A DNA stretch of 64,000 bases from Chloranthus sessilifolius. Its lineage: Eukaryota; Streptophyta; Magnoliopsida; Chloranthales; Chloranthaceae. The DNA lies in the NCBI GenBank assembly GCA_021018995.1, contig CM037588.1:89068765-89132764 (forward strand). Reading direction: 5' to 3'. Positions within the stretch are counted from its first letter, which is position 1. Every line of letters begins with the position of its first letter. The translations under genes and the position numbers were made by a program. The notes beneath the pieces were generated by a model. The model did not search any database and was not told the DNA's origin. It saw nothing but the letters and a program-made list of their open reading frames with translations. Of the stretch, positions 46,852 through 58,542 are shown piece by piece.

Positions 46852-47080
46852 AGTTGTGGGTAGGGATGAAGTGATGAGGTCAAAAGAGAATGAAATGCGA
46901 TGGAGGTGAAGGGGCCTTGTATGTAAAATGCATGGGCGGTGGAATATGCAACGTCATATTAAAGTTTCTCCTTCCGAGGTTAATTGCCATAATGATATTA
47001 AAGAAAGTTAGTTGGCAACAAATATGTCGGCTGGGATAAACATAAGATGTTGTGCGATTTATTATGGTGGGACCAATGCC
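46852..47080 (-). promoter_or_regulatory. Promoter-like block before ORF3, element B
   Basis: Closely aligns with 57720-57962 of element P. Shared words on the sense strand include GCCAACTAAC, CGGAAGGAG and CATTTTACATACAAGG, a TATA-like string about 70-80 nt before the ORF3 ATG. Possible internal promoter; inference. Confidence 0.5.
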
Positions 47081-47154
47081 AAGGTGTGTGGAATAGCAAC
47101 CAGCAAAGTAGAGGAAGAACAAGGGAACGACAAAATGGAGGTGTCGCTAGGTTT

Positions 47155-47600
47155 TAATAGGAGGGAGATCGCGTGTCGGCTGGATTAGGGGAAAGGTGCC
47201 GACAGGCTGATGCAACCTGTCGAAGAGTGAAAAACGACTGATCCTCGTGAGAGGTTCAATCCATCCTGTCGACAGGTCCAAGAAGACATAAATAATCATT
47301 TTAAGTGGTTCACAAAATCTCTCGACGGGTTCTTTAAATTCATCATATAATCCTCTCGACAGGTTCCAATTTCCAAAGAAAATTACTTCGAGGGGCTCAT
47401 AGAACCTCTTGATGGGTACACTGAACCTATCAAAAATTTTAATCAAAAACTTTTAAAACCTATCGAAATGTTCCTGGATCCTATCGAGAGGTTGTTTTCA
47501 CCTATTGACAAGTTTCTGTACCTATAGACAACACCTAAATGGCCTTTAGGACCTGTCAAACTCTATGAACAACCTATCGACAGGTTCATTTGGGACTCCA
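47155..47600 (-). repeat. TCGACAGG motif cluster downstream of pol, element B
   Basis: About ten copies of the motif found in B's own LTR (CCTCTCGACAGGTTCC, CCTGTCGACAGGTCC, CTATCGACAGGTTC), here between integrase and ORF3. Confidence 0.78.
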
Positions 47601-47779
47601 TCCTGCCTTTTTACAGTGTATTCTCCCTCAGCACCCAGCATGGGTCCTTCCTGTGTTCCCATTCAATATTTTCAAAAATATTTCAACACTCCAAAGTTCC
47701 CTAAACTGCAGACAACAGTAAACTTGAGATGATACATATGGTACATATGATACAATCACTGGAAATCAATTACATGTTG

Positions 47780-48281
47780 AAGGGTGTTGAAGGTCAATGG
47801 TCTCCTCAGGCTCACTGATTTTTTCAACACAAATTTTCAGCCTTTGCCTATTGACTTTATGGACCTACCATCTTTTGGGTCCATAATTTCCACAGCCCCA
47901 GATGGGGAGACATGTAGAACTGTATAGGGCCCCTCCCATCTGGACTGTAATTTTCCTGGAAAGAATATCAACCTAGAGTTGAATAGCCATACCTTGTCAC
48001 CTATTGTGAATTCTTTCCTCAACAAGTGCCTATCATGAAAGGCTTTGGCTTTCTCCTTGTAAATCTGAGCATTTGAGTATGCTTCCAGCCTCAACTCCTC
48101 AAGCTCAGATAACTATAGCTTCCTGTGCAAACTAGAAAAAGTTAGGTCATAATTTAATGCCTTAATGGCCCAGTAAGCCTTGTGCTCTAACTCTACAGGT
48201 AGGTGACATGCCTTGCCATATACTAGCTTGAATTGGGACATCCCTATTGGGGTCTTATATCCTATAAGTCCACAAGGCATT
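47780..48281 (-). pseudogene. Integrase C-terminal part of element B
   Basis: 48281-48095 reads (with one frameshift) [19 protein letters not shown] and [17 protein letters not shown]. 48094-47837 is open: [38 protein letters not shown] and SGAVEIMDPKDG, the GPY/F-type module of gypsy integrases that contacts DNA. It is separated from the catalytic core (62884 onward) by the 14.6-kb element P. Confidence 0.88.
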
Positions 48282-48609
48282 TGTTATTCACTGAAAATTA
48301 CCACTTTTCACCTCTTAACCTAGCCTTTGGTAGACCTTGAAGCAAACTAATAATCAATTGTTAAGTGTATTTTATAGTTAGCGATAATCTATGCAGCTTA
48401 ATATAAAATCCATCCTTATTGGCCCAAAGAAGAGGAAGAAGACATGCAAAGATGACAGCTGAGTCAAATCCTAATGGAACACCCTAGTAGTGCTCACCAT
48501 GGTGACTCATTTACTGGTCATCATTGACCAAAAGCCTAGCAGATGGATGAAGTTGGCTTAGAATGGGGAAACTACAATAGCAGCAAGTGTAATACATCAG
48601 AGCATAGAA

Positions 48610-49170
48610 AGACAGATCTCACATAGTTTAGAAGCTCCCTTGTGAAGCTAAGGATGCAGTGGAAGATGCCCTTGCATAGATAGTATGCGTAGTCAAGAGG
48701 AGAGCTGTAAAGACATTGCGAAGATCTCACAAATTAATATCCTTAAAATTTATGGTCGCGAAGCTCTCGCGAAGATCAAGCCTTAAAGCAGCCGCATGAA
48801 GAACATAGCAAGTCCATGTGTGTACTGAACAAAATTTCACCTCGTGGAGTTCGTGCGTGGCCTTGGAAGAGAGAGACGCACAAATTCTCCTCGCACAAAT
48901 CTCATGTACTCTAAAGCCTTATCGATTTCTACGTGAGCGCAGGAGCATACCTGCGTGAGTACCCAACGAGAGAGAGAGAGCTTCTGAAGCTCTACTACAC
49001 GAGAAGTCTAGGCACTCTAGATCATCTTCGCGATAGCATTACAGCGTAAAGGAACTGCATGATTAACTGAAGATACACTGCACAAGTGAGCACTTCCTAC
49101 CAACCAAAAGTTACTCTGCGAAGGCTCTACAACTGTGTGAATGAATGAATGCATATGCTAACCTCGCGAA
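48610..49170 (+). repeat. CGCGAAG motif cluster, element P 5' LTR U3
   Basis: Repeated CTCGCGAAG, TGCGAAG, CTGCGTGAG and CTTCGCGA words upstream of the TATA box. Counterpart in the 3' LTR at about 60555-61100. Confidence 0.72.
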
Positions 49171-49354
49171 GCATGGGCTCCCTAATTCTTAGTTTTAACT
49201 CAAGGACCTTTCGAGAATTTCCCAAGGCTAGGGCACACATCTCAACGCATAAATTTTGAGGTGCACGTCTCAAAGAATTCAAGGGTTGTGACAGTGCCAT
49301 GTCTGCTAAAAAAATTAGGGTTAATATCTCAGAGCCAAGGCTGTATGGACAGAG

Positions 49355-49362
49355 TATATAAG
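49355..49362 (+). promoter_or_regulatory. TATA box, element P 5' LTR
   Basis: TATATAAG; the R region would begin ~30 nt downstream. The 3' LTR copy is at 61285-61292. Confidence 0.7.
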
Positions 49363-49896
49363 CTACACTTAGAGTTTAGTTTTAGGATCGACCCTTCTTT
49401 TCATCCTCTATCGGCTGAGAGCTCCAGTTGGCTAGGGATAGGGTTTGATCATCGCTTTTTCCCATTTTTCTTCTCTCTTATCCCAACACTTACTGGCTAA
49501 TCCCCCCGTAAGCAGTTAGGTTTAGTTTATTTCAATTTGTAATAGGTTTTGTATACATTGGGATCTTTGATGAGCAGCTGTGTATAGGCTGCAGCCTAGA
49601 GATAGTTTATTGTAAGTTTTGCTGTTATTAATGGATTGTTGTTTTAATGATTAATTAAATCTAAAGATCTTATGGTTTCTTTATATGTCTATAAGATACA
49701 TGTATTTGGGACGTGCCCATTTAGTTTCCAGTAGATCTATTATTTACCATCTAATTTCCCTTGGTTTGGTAGCCCCATGAAAAGCAATGCTGGATTTGTA
49801 GTGAGATCTGGGGAGCTCGGAGGCCTGTGGACCATGGTGGTTGCAATAGTTTTCATGCTCTTTCTCAGACCTCTGTGGTATGGACAGACTAATGGG

Positions 49897-50490
49897 ATAC
49901 CCTGTGACCATTTGAGTAGACAGAGTATAACCCTAAGGTGGTGTCCAACGACATGCTTGAGAAAGATTCTTCTCCCCTGCACATGAACTTCTAGAGCCTT
50001 GTGAGGAGAGGCTCCCCTCTATTTTAATGGATTGATATTTTGATCAGTAAACAAAGGGGAGAGGAACGGACTCCCCTCTATTTTACCTAACTGATATCAG
50101 ATGTTAGATTTGATGTCTCTGTAGTAGTTACAGCTTGAGGCTGAGTCATTGAAGGCCTTTTATAGTAATAACTAGCTGAATTTAGAGCCTTATTTAACCT
50201 GTTACATAGTACTTTTTATAGGCATTAGTGAGCTATTGGCCTTGGCAAAGCACTTAGGATTTTATGGATTAGAATACCTATGGATGTCAGCCAAATCTGT
50301 GCGTAGATATGGGGAGCTTATAACACTGGCATTACATAGTTGTATAATAGTATTCATGGCCTAGTCTAGTCCAGTGGTTGGAGAAATAATCAGTCCACTC
50401 CTTTGAATTAGATTAGCAACTTCTGACTTGAACGATGGGATTTGACAGACTCTATAGGATAGGCTGTGACCATTTGAGTGGACAGCCTAT
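49897..50490 (+). promoter_or_regulatory. Two 32-nt leader hairpins, element P 5' LTR
   Basis: 49897-49928 (ATACCCTGT/ACAGAGTAT, one mismatch) and 50459-50490 (ATAGGCTGT/ACAGCCTAT, perfect). The C-G and G-C pairs replace the G-U/G-C and T-A pairs found in family A. Confidence 0.78.
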
Positions 50491-51013
50491 AGCCTTAAGA
50501 GCACCCCAAATAGCATGGATTAAGTTGGACACTTCTACCTTGTTGAGGCTTTTGATAGCATCTCATCAAGGAGCACTGCAGAGACAGATTAAATATGAGT
50601 TGCATTGCTGCTTTAACTCTAAACTTAACCTGCTTCTCACCAATTTTTATATTTTATTTTGGCATACACCATCACCATCTTCTTCTTAACCCTTTCTTTA
50701 GAATAGGGCTATATTTTATTTCTCTTTTATTAGGATTAATTTAGTGTAGTCGTGACACCCAGCTCCCTTTCTTTAGGATTGTCAGATCTGTAGCCAGATC
50801 TAGAGGCCTATTATTATAGCCCATTTTGGGTTCTAGATCAATTTCTCTGTGGCACAAACTCTTACTTATCAAAACTTGCTACAATAGGCCCTGTATCTTG
50901 CAGGTCTAGGATTACTTTGGTTATGCTGAATTCATTCTTTTGTTTTACTTTATCTTTAAATTTGTTTCCACCACACAATAAACAAAGCACCAAGGGGTCT
51001 GATAACAAGTTTT

Positions 51014-51031
51014 TGGCGCCGCTGTCGAGGA
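51014..51031 (+). other. Primer binding site, element P
   Basis: TGGCGCCGCTGTCGAGGA, 6 bp after the LTR end; Athila-type. Confidence 0.88.
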
Positions 51032-51293
51032 ATATTGATCTTTTTAGTAGACCTGAGTTGTACTATAATTTAGATTTCAAAATTCTTTGTAGTTGTACCT
51101 AAACTAGAATAAAAGTACTACTGATTCTTTGTGGAATTTTACAAAAATGGACATCAGAAGAAGGGAAAAGCTAGAGTTGCAGTTGGAGTGAAGCTAGCTC
51201 TGTTTGCACTTACTTCCCCCTAAATCTCAGTCCATTTATGTTTACTTCCCTATTGTTTGTTTAGTTTAACTCTATGTAGTTGTTAATTTTTGT

Positions 51294-53034
51294 TTGAAAT
51301 GTTCTTTGTGTGTGCTTGTGAGCATTTTCTGTACTTACTGTGGGTGTGAGTATATGCATGCTAGAAGGTCTTTAAACCCTAAGCTAGAACTTTCAAATCT
51401 AGAGGTTGAAAGGATCCTTAGACCTAGACGCATCCCACAGGGCCCTGCTATTGAAACTGAACCAGCTATCATGGATGAGAGGCAGAGAGCATTAAAGAAG
51501 TACAATACACCTGGGGAGTACACCTCTCCCTTCTGCATTCAATTCTCCTATGTTGAAGGGAATTATGAGATTAAATCCTCCACCATAACTATGCTGCCTA
51601 TATTTCATGGGCTTAGTAAAGAAGATCCCTACAAGCATATAGACCAATTTTTAGTACTTTACACTACCTTCAATATTGCTGGCTTGGGACTTGAGGCCAC
51701 CAAACTGAGGCTTTTTCCTTTCTCACTAAAGGGTAATGCCAGCACATGGCTATCAAAACTTCTAGCCTACAACATATAGTCATGGAGTGACCTTCAAACT
51801 AAATTCCTGGCCAAATTCTTTCCCATGAATAAAACCAGCCAGATGAGGACAAATATTTTATCATTCACTCAGTCCTCAACTGAGGATTTTTATGAAGCTT
51901 GAGAAAGATTCCAGGAGATGTTAAAACAATGCCCCCACCACCAAATTCCAATGTGGCAGCTTGTCCAAGTGTTTTATCAAGGAATTAATTCTGAGAGCAG
52001 GGATATAGTGGATGCTTCCTATTGTGGTAGTTACCTTTACAAGACAGCTGAGGAAGCTTGAGAGCTGTTTGACATAATAGGAAAAATTCCATGCAGCAGG
52101 AGTCTTTGTCACGCAATGATAGCCAGACTCCAGCTAAGATGGTAAAAGAGGCCACCCTAGAGGTGGAATATTTGAAGTGAAGGTGCAAGGTGATTTGGAG
52201 AGGAAGGTGGACAACCTGAGCTTGAAATTTGACAAACTCATATATGTGAAGCAGCCCCGGGTGGTTGCACAGGTAGAGGAAGCATGTCTGATATGCCAAT
52301 CTCCCATACATTTTATTCATGATTGTCCACTTGCCACCCAATTTTCAGATTTTGTCATGGAGCAAGCTAATGCTGCTCAAACATTTGGGTAGCAGTCTGC
52401 TGGGTATTCTTAGAGGAACCACCCAAATCTGAGGTGGAGACAAGATTCATATCCTCAACCCCAGCAGTAGCAAATGGTAGCTCCTTACATACCCCAACAC
52501 CAGTTTAATCATGGTTACCTACTAAGGCAAAATTTTCTGTTACCTGCCCCACCGTCTAACCAGTTGCCCCCACAATAGCCCAGATCCTCTTCATTTGAAG
52601 AGCAGATGCTGGCTTCAATGCAAAAGTTGGGGAGCTTGGTGCAGACTGTCAATTCTCATGGACAGAGCATCAAGAAGATTGAGGACCAGCTGGACAAGAT
52701 TTATAATGCTCTGCATAGGAGGGAGGAAGGTAAATTGCTTGGTCAACCCTTGACCAAACCTAGAGGGCAGTATATGATTGACGAAGCACCCTCTACCAAT
52801 AAGGATGGCAATGCTATCACTACCCTTAGGAGTGGGAGAGTGGTTGATAATCTGGTGGGCAAGGTAACAGAAGAGGTCGCAGAAAATAAAAATGAAAATG
52901 AAAGGAGTGTTAGTGTTAAAGAGTCAAGGATTGTATCCCCTGCTGTGGATCAGCAAGGGCAACATAAGGGGGCTGATGCTAAGCCCCAACATAAAGAAAT
53001 AAATGAAGATAAAAGAAAAAGATAAAAATATGAC
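51294..53034 (+). pseudogene. gag of element P
   Basis: 51294-51779 is open and holds the core: RRSLNPKLELSNLEVERIL, STITMLPIFHGLSKEDPYK and LRLFPFSLKGNASTWLSKL. It continues past stops through FLAKFFPMNKTSQMR and CPHHQIPMWQLVQVFYQG. A frameshift near 52140-52177 leads to the coiled region LERKVDNLSLKFDKL and a perfect CCHC knuckle CLICQSPIHFIHDC (52285-52326). The C-terminal part (52606-53025) reads SSFEEQMLASMQKLGSLVQT and AITTLRSGRVVDNLVGK. At least six stops. Confidence 0.88.
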
Positions 53035-53889
53035 CATGAGATCAATGGGCATGCAGCAGTGGCACCAGCAGTGCCACAACTCCCATTTCCTCAAGCTCTA
53101 GCTGGTCCATCCCCTCCTGATAAAGGGAATGCTCAGATGGAGGAAATGTTGGAGACTTTTAAGCAGGTTAGAATCAATTTGCCTTTGCTTGATGCCATAA
53201 AATAAGTCCCTGCCTATACTAAGTTTTTAAAGGATCTCTGCACCCAAAAGAAGAAAGCAAGGGTGCAGTTATCTAAAAGAGTTTTCACTGTTGAGCATGT
53301 TGAGTCAGTCTTGTCCATTGCCACACCAGAAAAATTACAAGACCCAGGGGTACCTACTATCCCCTACATAATCAAAAACCACACCATTGGTAAAGCCCTT
53401 TTGGACTTAGGGGCCAGTGTGAACTTACTCCCCTATTTAGTGCGTGAGGAGCTAGGTTTGGGGGAGCTTAAACCTACATCAATTGTGCTCCAACTAGTTG
53501 ACAGGTCTGAGAGAAGGCCTGTGAGTGTAGTAGAGGATGTCTTGGTGGGGGTGGATAAATTCTATTATCCAGCTGATTTTCTTGTTTTAGACATGGACCT
53601 TTGCAAAAGTAAAACCCCAATCCTAGTTATCCTTGGCAGGCCATTCTTGGCTACTGCAAATGCTTGCATATAATGCAGGTCAGGGATAATGGAAGTTACC
53701 TTTGGGAACATGAAGGCCCATTTATATATGTACCATGCTACTACAGTGCCTTAGATTGATATTGAGGACTGCTGTGCAGTAGATGTACTAGATGGCCTGG
53801 TAGAAGGAGAATTATCCAATCTACTGGATTGGGATAATCTGACTGAAAGCCTAGAAAGTGTTTGGAGTATGGTTGTGAAGGAGGCCTAA
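53035..53889 (+). pseudogene. Aspartic protease region of element P
   Basis: ALLDLGASVNLLPYLVREEL carries the D-L-G-A-S site in its lineage-typical form. The second half is PILVILGRPFLATANACI, then stop. Upstream is the linker FKQVRINLPLLDAIK with a stop and FLKDLCTQKKKARVQLSKR. Better preserved at the active site than element C, but stops flank it on both sides. Confidence 0.85.
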
Positions 53890-53895
53890 ATTCTC

Positions 53896-55675
53896 ATGAC
53901 AGCAGACAACACAAATACTGAGTCTTTTGTGGGCCTAGTGCAGCACACATTGCTGCCCACTCCTCAAACCACTAAGGCACCCTTGTTGGCCTCAATTGAA
54001 AGTCCCCCTGAGTTGAAGCTGAAACAGCTCCCAGCCACATTGAAATATGTCTTCTTGGGGCAGGATAACAAGCTTCCTGTGATTATCTCCTCCTCTCTCA
54101 CTAGTGAGCAGGAGGAGGAACTATTGAATGTTCTTAAGAAGCACAAGAAAGCAATTGGGTGGACAATAGCTGACCTTGGAGGCATTGGTGCCTCAGTTTG
54201 CATGCACAAGATTCACCTGGATGAGGGTGTAAAACCCTCAAGAGAGATACAGAGGTAATTAAATCCTCACATGCAGGAGGTGGCCCTCAAAGAAATAGTG
54301 AAATTGCTAGATGCAGGGGTGATTTACCCATTTCAGATTTCGAATGGGTGTCACCTATCCAGGTGGTACCTAAAAAGTCAAGCATCACAGTTGTTGCTTC
54401 TGATTCTGGGGAGTTGATGCCAGCCAGAGAGACCATTGGCCGAAGAGTATGCATTGATTATAGGAAGCTCAACTCCAGAACTAGAAAGGACCATTTCCCT
54501 CTCCCTTTTATTGACCAAATTCTAGACAAGTTGGCTGGGAAGGCATATTACTGTTTTCTTGATGGATACTCAGGGTATAACCAAATCCCTGTGGATCCTC
54601 AAGATCAGGAGAAAACTACTTTCACATGTCCCTTTGGCACCTTTGCTTACAGAAGGATGCCTTTTGGACTGTGTAATGCCCTAGCCACTTTTTAGAGGTG
54701 CATGTATGCAATTTTTTCTGATATGATTGATAAATTTTTGGAAATCTTCATAGATGATTTCTCAGTGTATGGGGACAGCTTTAGCCAGTGTCTGATTCAC
54801 CTTGAAAGAGTTCTACAAAGATGTGAGGAGACTAACTTGGTCCTAAGTTGGGAAAAGAGTCACTTTATGGTGACACAAGGTATTGTACTAGGCCATGTGG
54901 TCTCTCACAAAGGAATTGAGGTTGACAAGGCTAAAGTAGACTTGATCTCACATCTGCCCCCACCCAGGACTGTCAAGCAAATAAGATCATTTCTTGGACA
55001 TGCTGGATTTTATAGGAGGTTCATCAAGGACTTCAGCAAGATTGCCAAACCATTGGCCCACCTACTTTGCCAGGATGTGCCATTTATATTTTTTGATGAA
55101 TGTCTTCAGGCCTTTGAGGCTTTGAAAAAGTACCTTACTACTGCCCCTATCATTCAGGCCCCAGATTACTCACTCCCCTTTGAGCTGACGTGTGATGTAT
55201 CAGACTTGGCCATAGGTGCTGTCTTAGGACAGAGGAGAGATAAGCTGCCTATAGTGATATATTATGCCAACAAAACACTAGCTGATGCTCAGTTGAACTA
55301 CACCATAACAGAGAAGGAGCTACTTACAGTAGTGTTTGCTGTGGACAAGTTTAGACCCTACTTGTTGGGGTCTAAGATTATAGTTTTTACAGATCACTCA
55401 GCTTTGAAATACCTACTGGCTAAGAAGGATGCAAAGCCTAGGTTGATCAGATGGATCCTCCACTTGCAGGAGTTTGATCTGGAGATAAAAGACAAGAAGG
55501 GAGTTGAGAATGTGGTGTCTGACCACCTCTCTAGGATTATTCTGGATGAATGTGCAACAGCACCTATTAATGAGTTGTTTCCTGATGAGCAGCTTTTTGC
55601 TTTACAATCTAGTGTGCCCTGGTTTACACACATTATCGATTTTCTTACTGCTGGTAGGATCCCTCCATACTAGTC
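53896..55675 (+). pseudogene. Reverse transcriptase and RNase H of element P
   Basis: The N-terminal extension (53896-54258) leads, through a stop and a frameshift near 54260-54348, to the RT core: VCIDYRKLNSRTRKDHFPLP, FLDGYSGYNQIPVDPQDQEK and RMPFGLCNALATF, then stop. From 54702: [12 protein letters not shown] (catalytic FIDD at 54747-54758), [20 protein letters not shown]. RNase H motifs follow in frame: [15 protein letters not shown] (Asp), YTITEKELL (Glu), [15 protein letters not shown] (Asp) and VVSDHLSRI (Asp). All catalytic residues are visible, but the chain is interrupted. Confidence 0.9.
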
Positions 55676-55679
55676 TAAG

Positions 55680-56912
55680 ATGGACAAAGACCTATTCTTC
55701 TCTCAGGTTAGACATTTTCTATGGGAGGATCCATACCTTTACAAGTATTGTGCATATCAGGTCATTAGGAGATGTGTGCCTGAAAGTGACTTCCACAACA
55801 TTCTTTCAATGTGCCATGAGCAAGCATGTGGAGGTCACTTTAGTGGTAGAAAAACTACAGCAAAAGTGCTCCAATGTGGTTTGTTTTGGCCTTCTTTGTT
55901 CAAAGAAGCATACTTACATTGCTAGGCCCGTGAGAGATGTCAAAGGATGGGGGGCAATTTCCAAGAGAGACTCCATGCCATTGCAGCCCATCCTAGTTAT
56001 TGAACTTTTTTACATTTGGGGCATTGATTTTATAGGCCCCTTTCGTTCATTTATGGGATTTAACTTCATACTTGTCGTAGTAGACTATGTGTCCAAATGG
56101 TTGGAAGCCATTGTCATAAGGACCAATGACCACACAGTTTTCCTTAACTTCTTAAAGGACAATATCTTCTCATGATTTGGCATCCCTAGAGCTATCATCA
56201 GTGATGGGGGAGCCACTTCTGTAATAGACCTTTTGAGAACTTGCTCAAGAAGTATTCTGTTAGACACATAATTGCAACTCCCTACCACCCACAGACCAGT
56301 AGGCAAGTTGAAATTTCCAATAGGGAGATTAAGCATATTCTGGAGAAGACTGTGAGGACTGATAGGAAGGATTGGGCATAAAAACTGATTGATACTTTGT
56401 GGGCTTATAGGACTGCCTACAAGACCCCTATTGGCATGTCCCCATTTAGGCTGGTGTATGGTAAGGCCTGCCACCTACCTGTGGAGTTAGAACATAGAGC
56501 CTATGGGGCTATCAAAGCAATGAATTTAAATCTAACTTCTGCTGGTTCTCACAGGAAGTTGCAAATGACAGAACTTGATGAAATGAGGCTAGAAGCCTAT
56601 GCAAATGCCAGAATGTACAAGGAGATATCAAAGGCATTCTTTGATAAGAAGCTGTTAAGGAAGGACTTAAATGCTGGCACTAAGGTTTGGCTTTTCAACT
56701 CCAGACTTAAATTTTTTCCAGGGAAGTTGAAATCCAGATGGGGTGGACCTTACACTGTCATCAAAGCTTCCCCATCTGGTGCTGTGAAAATCCTTGATCC
56801 AATGTCAGGGCAGATCATGAAAGTAAATGGTCAGAGGCTCAAGATTTTTGTAGAACAACCAGTGGAGCTTTCTCAGACCATTCACCTACATGAACCTCCC
56901 ACTGCTCAGTGA
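55680..56912 (+). pseudogene. Integrase of element P
   Basis: The zinc finger ([19 protein letters not shown]; its second half is interrupted by a stop) is followed, in another frame, by [11 protein letters not shown] (Asp) and KWLEAIVIRTNDH. A further frameshift near 56210 breaks the ISDGG block (Asp). The [15 protein letters not shown] block (Glu) follows with a shift. From 56397 it is open to the natural end: [40 protein letters not shown] and [20 protein letters not shown]. The stop at 56910-56912 probably marks the true end of pol. Confidence 0.88.
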
Positions 56913-57319
56913 TCCACAACTTTGTATTATGTGTGCCATATCTATTTAAAATTGTTGTATGTTTTTATTTGATTAGGAACATCTCATTTACTATTTTTAT
57001 CATGGAGATTTATTTCTTTTAATCTGCTTTATTTGCTCTATTTTGAGTACTTGCTCATTTATGTCCGTAACATGAGAGATGCATGCTTATTGCTGCTGGG
57101 TGATTGAAGTACTAGCACTGTAACTGTGCTGAATTTATTTTCATGAAGGAATTTTATCATTTTGAAATTTTGGTATGCATGTGCTGGTATGAGGGAGGTC
57201 ATCATCATTTGGGAAGGGGATACATGTAAAAGGGTGGATGCTGATGGCCGCTGAATGGGTGCAAGACACTGTACAAGCGTAGGCTAGGGCACAAATTGTG
57301 AAAAGAGGTTGAGTGTTGG

Positions 57320-57620
57320 TCTCTCGCGGGGATAAATGGCCTAATTTTCACAATTGCGAGCCATTTCAAAGCTTTCTTGCAAAGTCAAGAGGGCGTGAAA
57401 GCAGAATTCAAAATATTCTATTGCGCAAAATCATCAGTTAAGCCACACGAGAAATGTGACACTACTTCGCGCGCTCTGTCCCAATATCTACTCCGTGAAG
57501 TAACTTCGCGAGGCACACACAACTTCTTATTCTATACTCACAGAGCTATGTTCTTCTGTGTGATTTTCCTTCTCGCGAATGTACATCTGCTCTCTGCGAG
57601 AATTCTATGCCGCGAATACC
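57320..57620 (+). repeat. CGCGA motif cluster downstream of pol, element P
   Basis: Copies such as CTCTCGCGGGG, TTCGCGCGC, CTTCGCGAGGC, TTCTCGCGAATG and CTGCGAGAATTC, matching the motif of P's own LTR. Just upstream, AGGCTAGGGCACA (about 57281-57293) also occurs in the LTR U3 (about 49224). Confidence 0.75.
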
Positions 57621-57719
57621 AGTGGATAACTGCACAAACTACGGAAATAGTCCTTTTTACCTTGAGAAATTTTTTCAATTTCCTATCTCTTCACCTTAAT
57701 TCTCAGTGCTAAAAAAAGA

Positions 57720-57962
57720 CCAAAATTTATTGTGTGCTCCCATTCCCCATAATAAATTGTGCGATTTACCATTTCCCATAACAATCACAATTCATTGCCA
57801 ACTAACCTTCCTTAATTTCTTTTCGGCAATTGACCTTGGAAGGAGGCGATATTTAATTTGCCGATTCATATTCAACCATTCAAGCATTTTAAATACAAGG
57901 GTAGTTCATCTTCTTTGCATTCACTCTCCTCTAATCTCAACAGTCCTTCCCTTCTCTCAGCT
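57720..57962 (+). promoter_or_regulatory. Promoter-like block before ORF3, element P
   Basis: Aligns with 46852-47080 of element B. It contains TTGCCAACTAACCTTCC, TTGGAAGGAGG and the TATA-like CATTTTAAATACAAGG near 57886-57901, about 60-75 nt before the ORF3 ATG. Confidence 0.5.
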
Positions 57963-58250
57963 ATGGTGGACGACAAACCCACCGATCTACACAACATATT
58001 CTATCCCATGTGGTAGGGCCCCCCCACCTAAAGAGTTGAACCCACTACAATTCCTTTGGGATGAATATGAGGAGGTGCAGAGGATCCTCGCCAAGGAGGA
58101 GAAGAAAAAGAATAAGCAAAAGATCGAACCACCTGCATCTTCCCCCCATCCTCTTCAATCCCCCCACCACCTGCTCAGCATCCTTCTCCCTGATCCCCGT
58201 TCTCCCCCCCCCTCTTGGCGTGCAATTCCTCTTCCACATGTAGCTGGTTG
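57963..58250 (+). pseudogene. ORF3 of element P, frameshifted
   Basis: Starts MVDDKPTDLHNIFYPMW, then meets a stop. The homologous reading continues one frame away from about 58012: PPPPKELNPLQFLWDEYEEV, QRILAKEEKKKNKQKIEPPA, then a Ser/Pro/His-rich tail. It aligns over its length with the intact ORF3 of element B, including the PPPPKE block, the charged helix and the tail. No membrane or signal segments. Same position between the motif cluster and the internal PPT. Confidence 0.7.
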
Positions 58251-58542
58251 AGGATATCCCTGAGCCAGGAGGAAGAGCCATTTTATTTTTGATAGGATGT
58301 TTTGTTACTGTGTGTCTAGATTGTTCTTAGGTTTATAATTTTCTATCTCTTTGTAATCTTTTTGTTTTGCACTTATAATGAAATGTCTTTTTCTGATATT
58401 TTTACTTTATGTCTGTGTGTTTGTTTTTAAGTTGTTTGTTATGTGTTTTTCTCTGTTGTAGTTTCTGTTCCGTTAATGTTGATGTCTTGAGCTTACTGCA
58501 CATTCACATATAACTTTGAATAAGTGAGGACATTGCTCCTCA

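Larger units (their letters stand above)
44702..48281 (-). mobile_element. Athila-type element B, 3' half
   Basis: Internal sequence of B between its 3' LTR and the insertion point of element P. In transcript order: integrase C-terminus (48281-47780), CpG motif cluster (47600-47155), promoter-like block (about 47080-46852), ORF3 (46851-46549), internal PPT (46297-46284), conserved 3' block, pre-PPT module (44890-44817), PPT (44716-44702). The rest of B continues at 62884. Confidence 0.88.
48282..51007 (+). repeat. Element P 5' LTR (2726 bp)
   Basis: Starts TGTTATTCACTG and ends GTCTGATAACA, with TGTTAT/ATAACA inverted ends. TATATAAG at 49355-49362; hairpins at 49897-49928 and 50459-50490. 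Confidence 0.93.

Noticed and set aside
46580-46909. 109-codon plus-strand frame opposite ORF3
   Set aside because: Antisense shadow of ORF3; the sense frame is the one conserved in element P.
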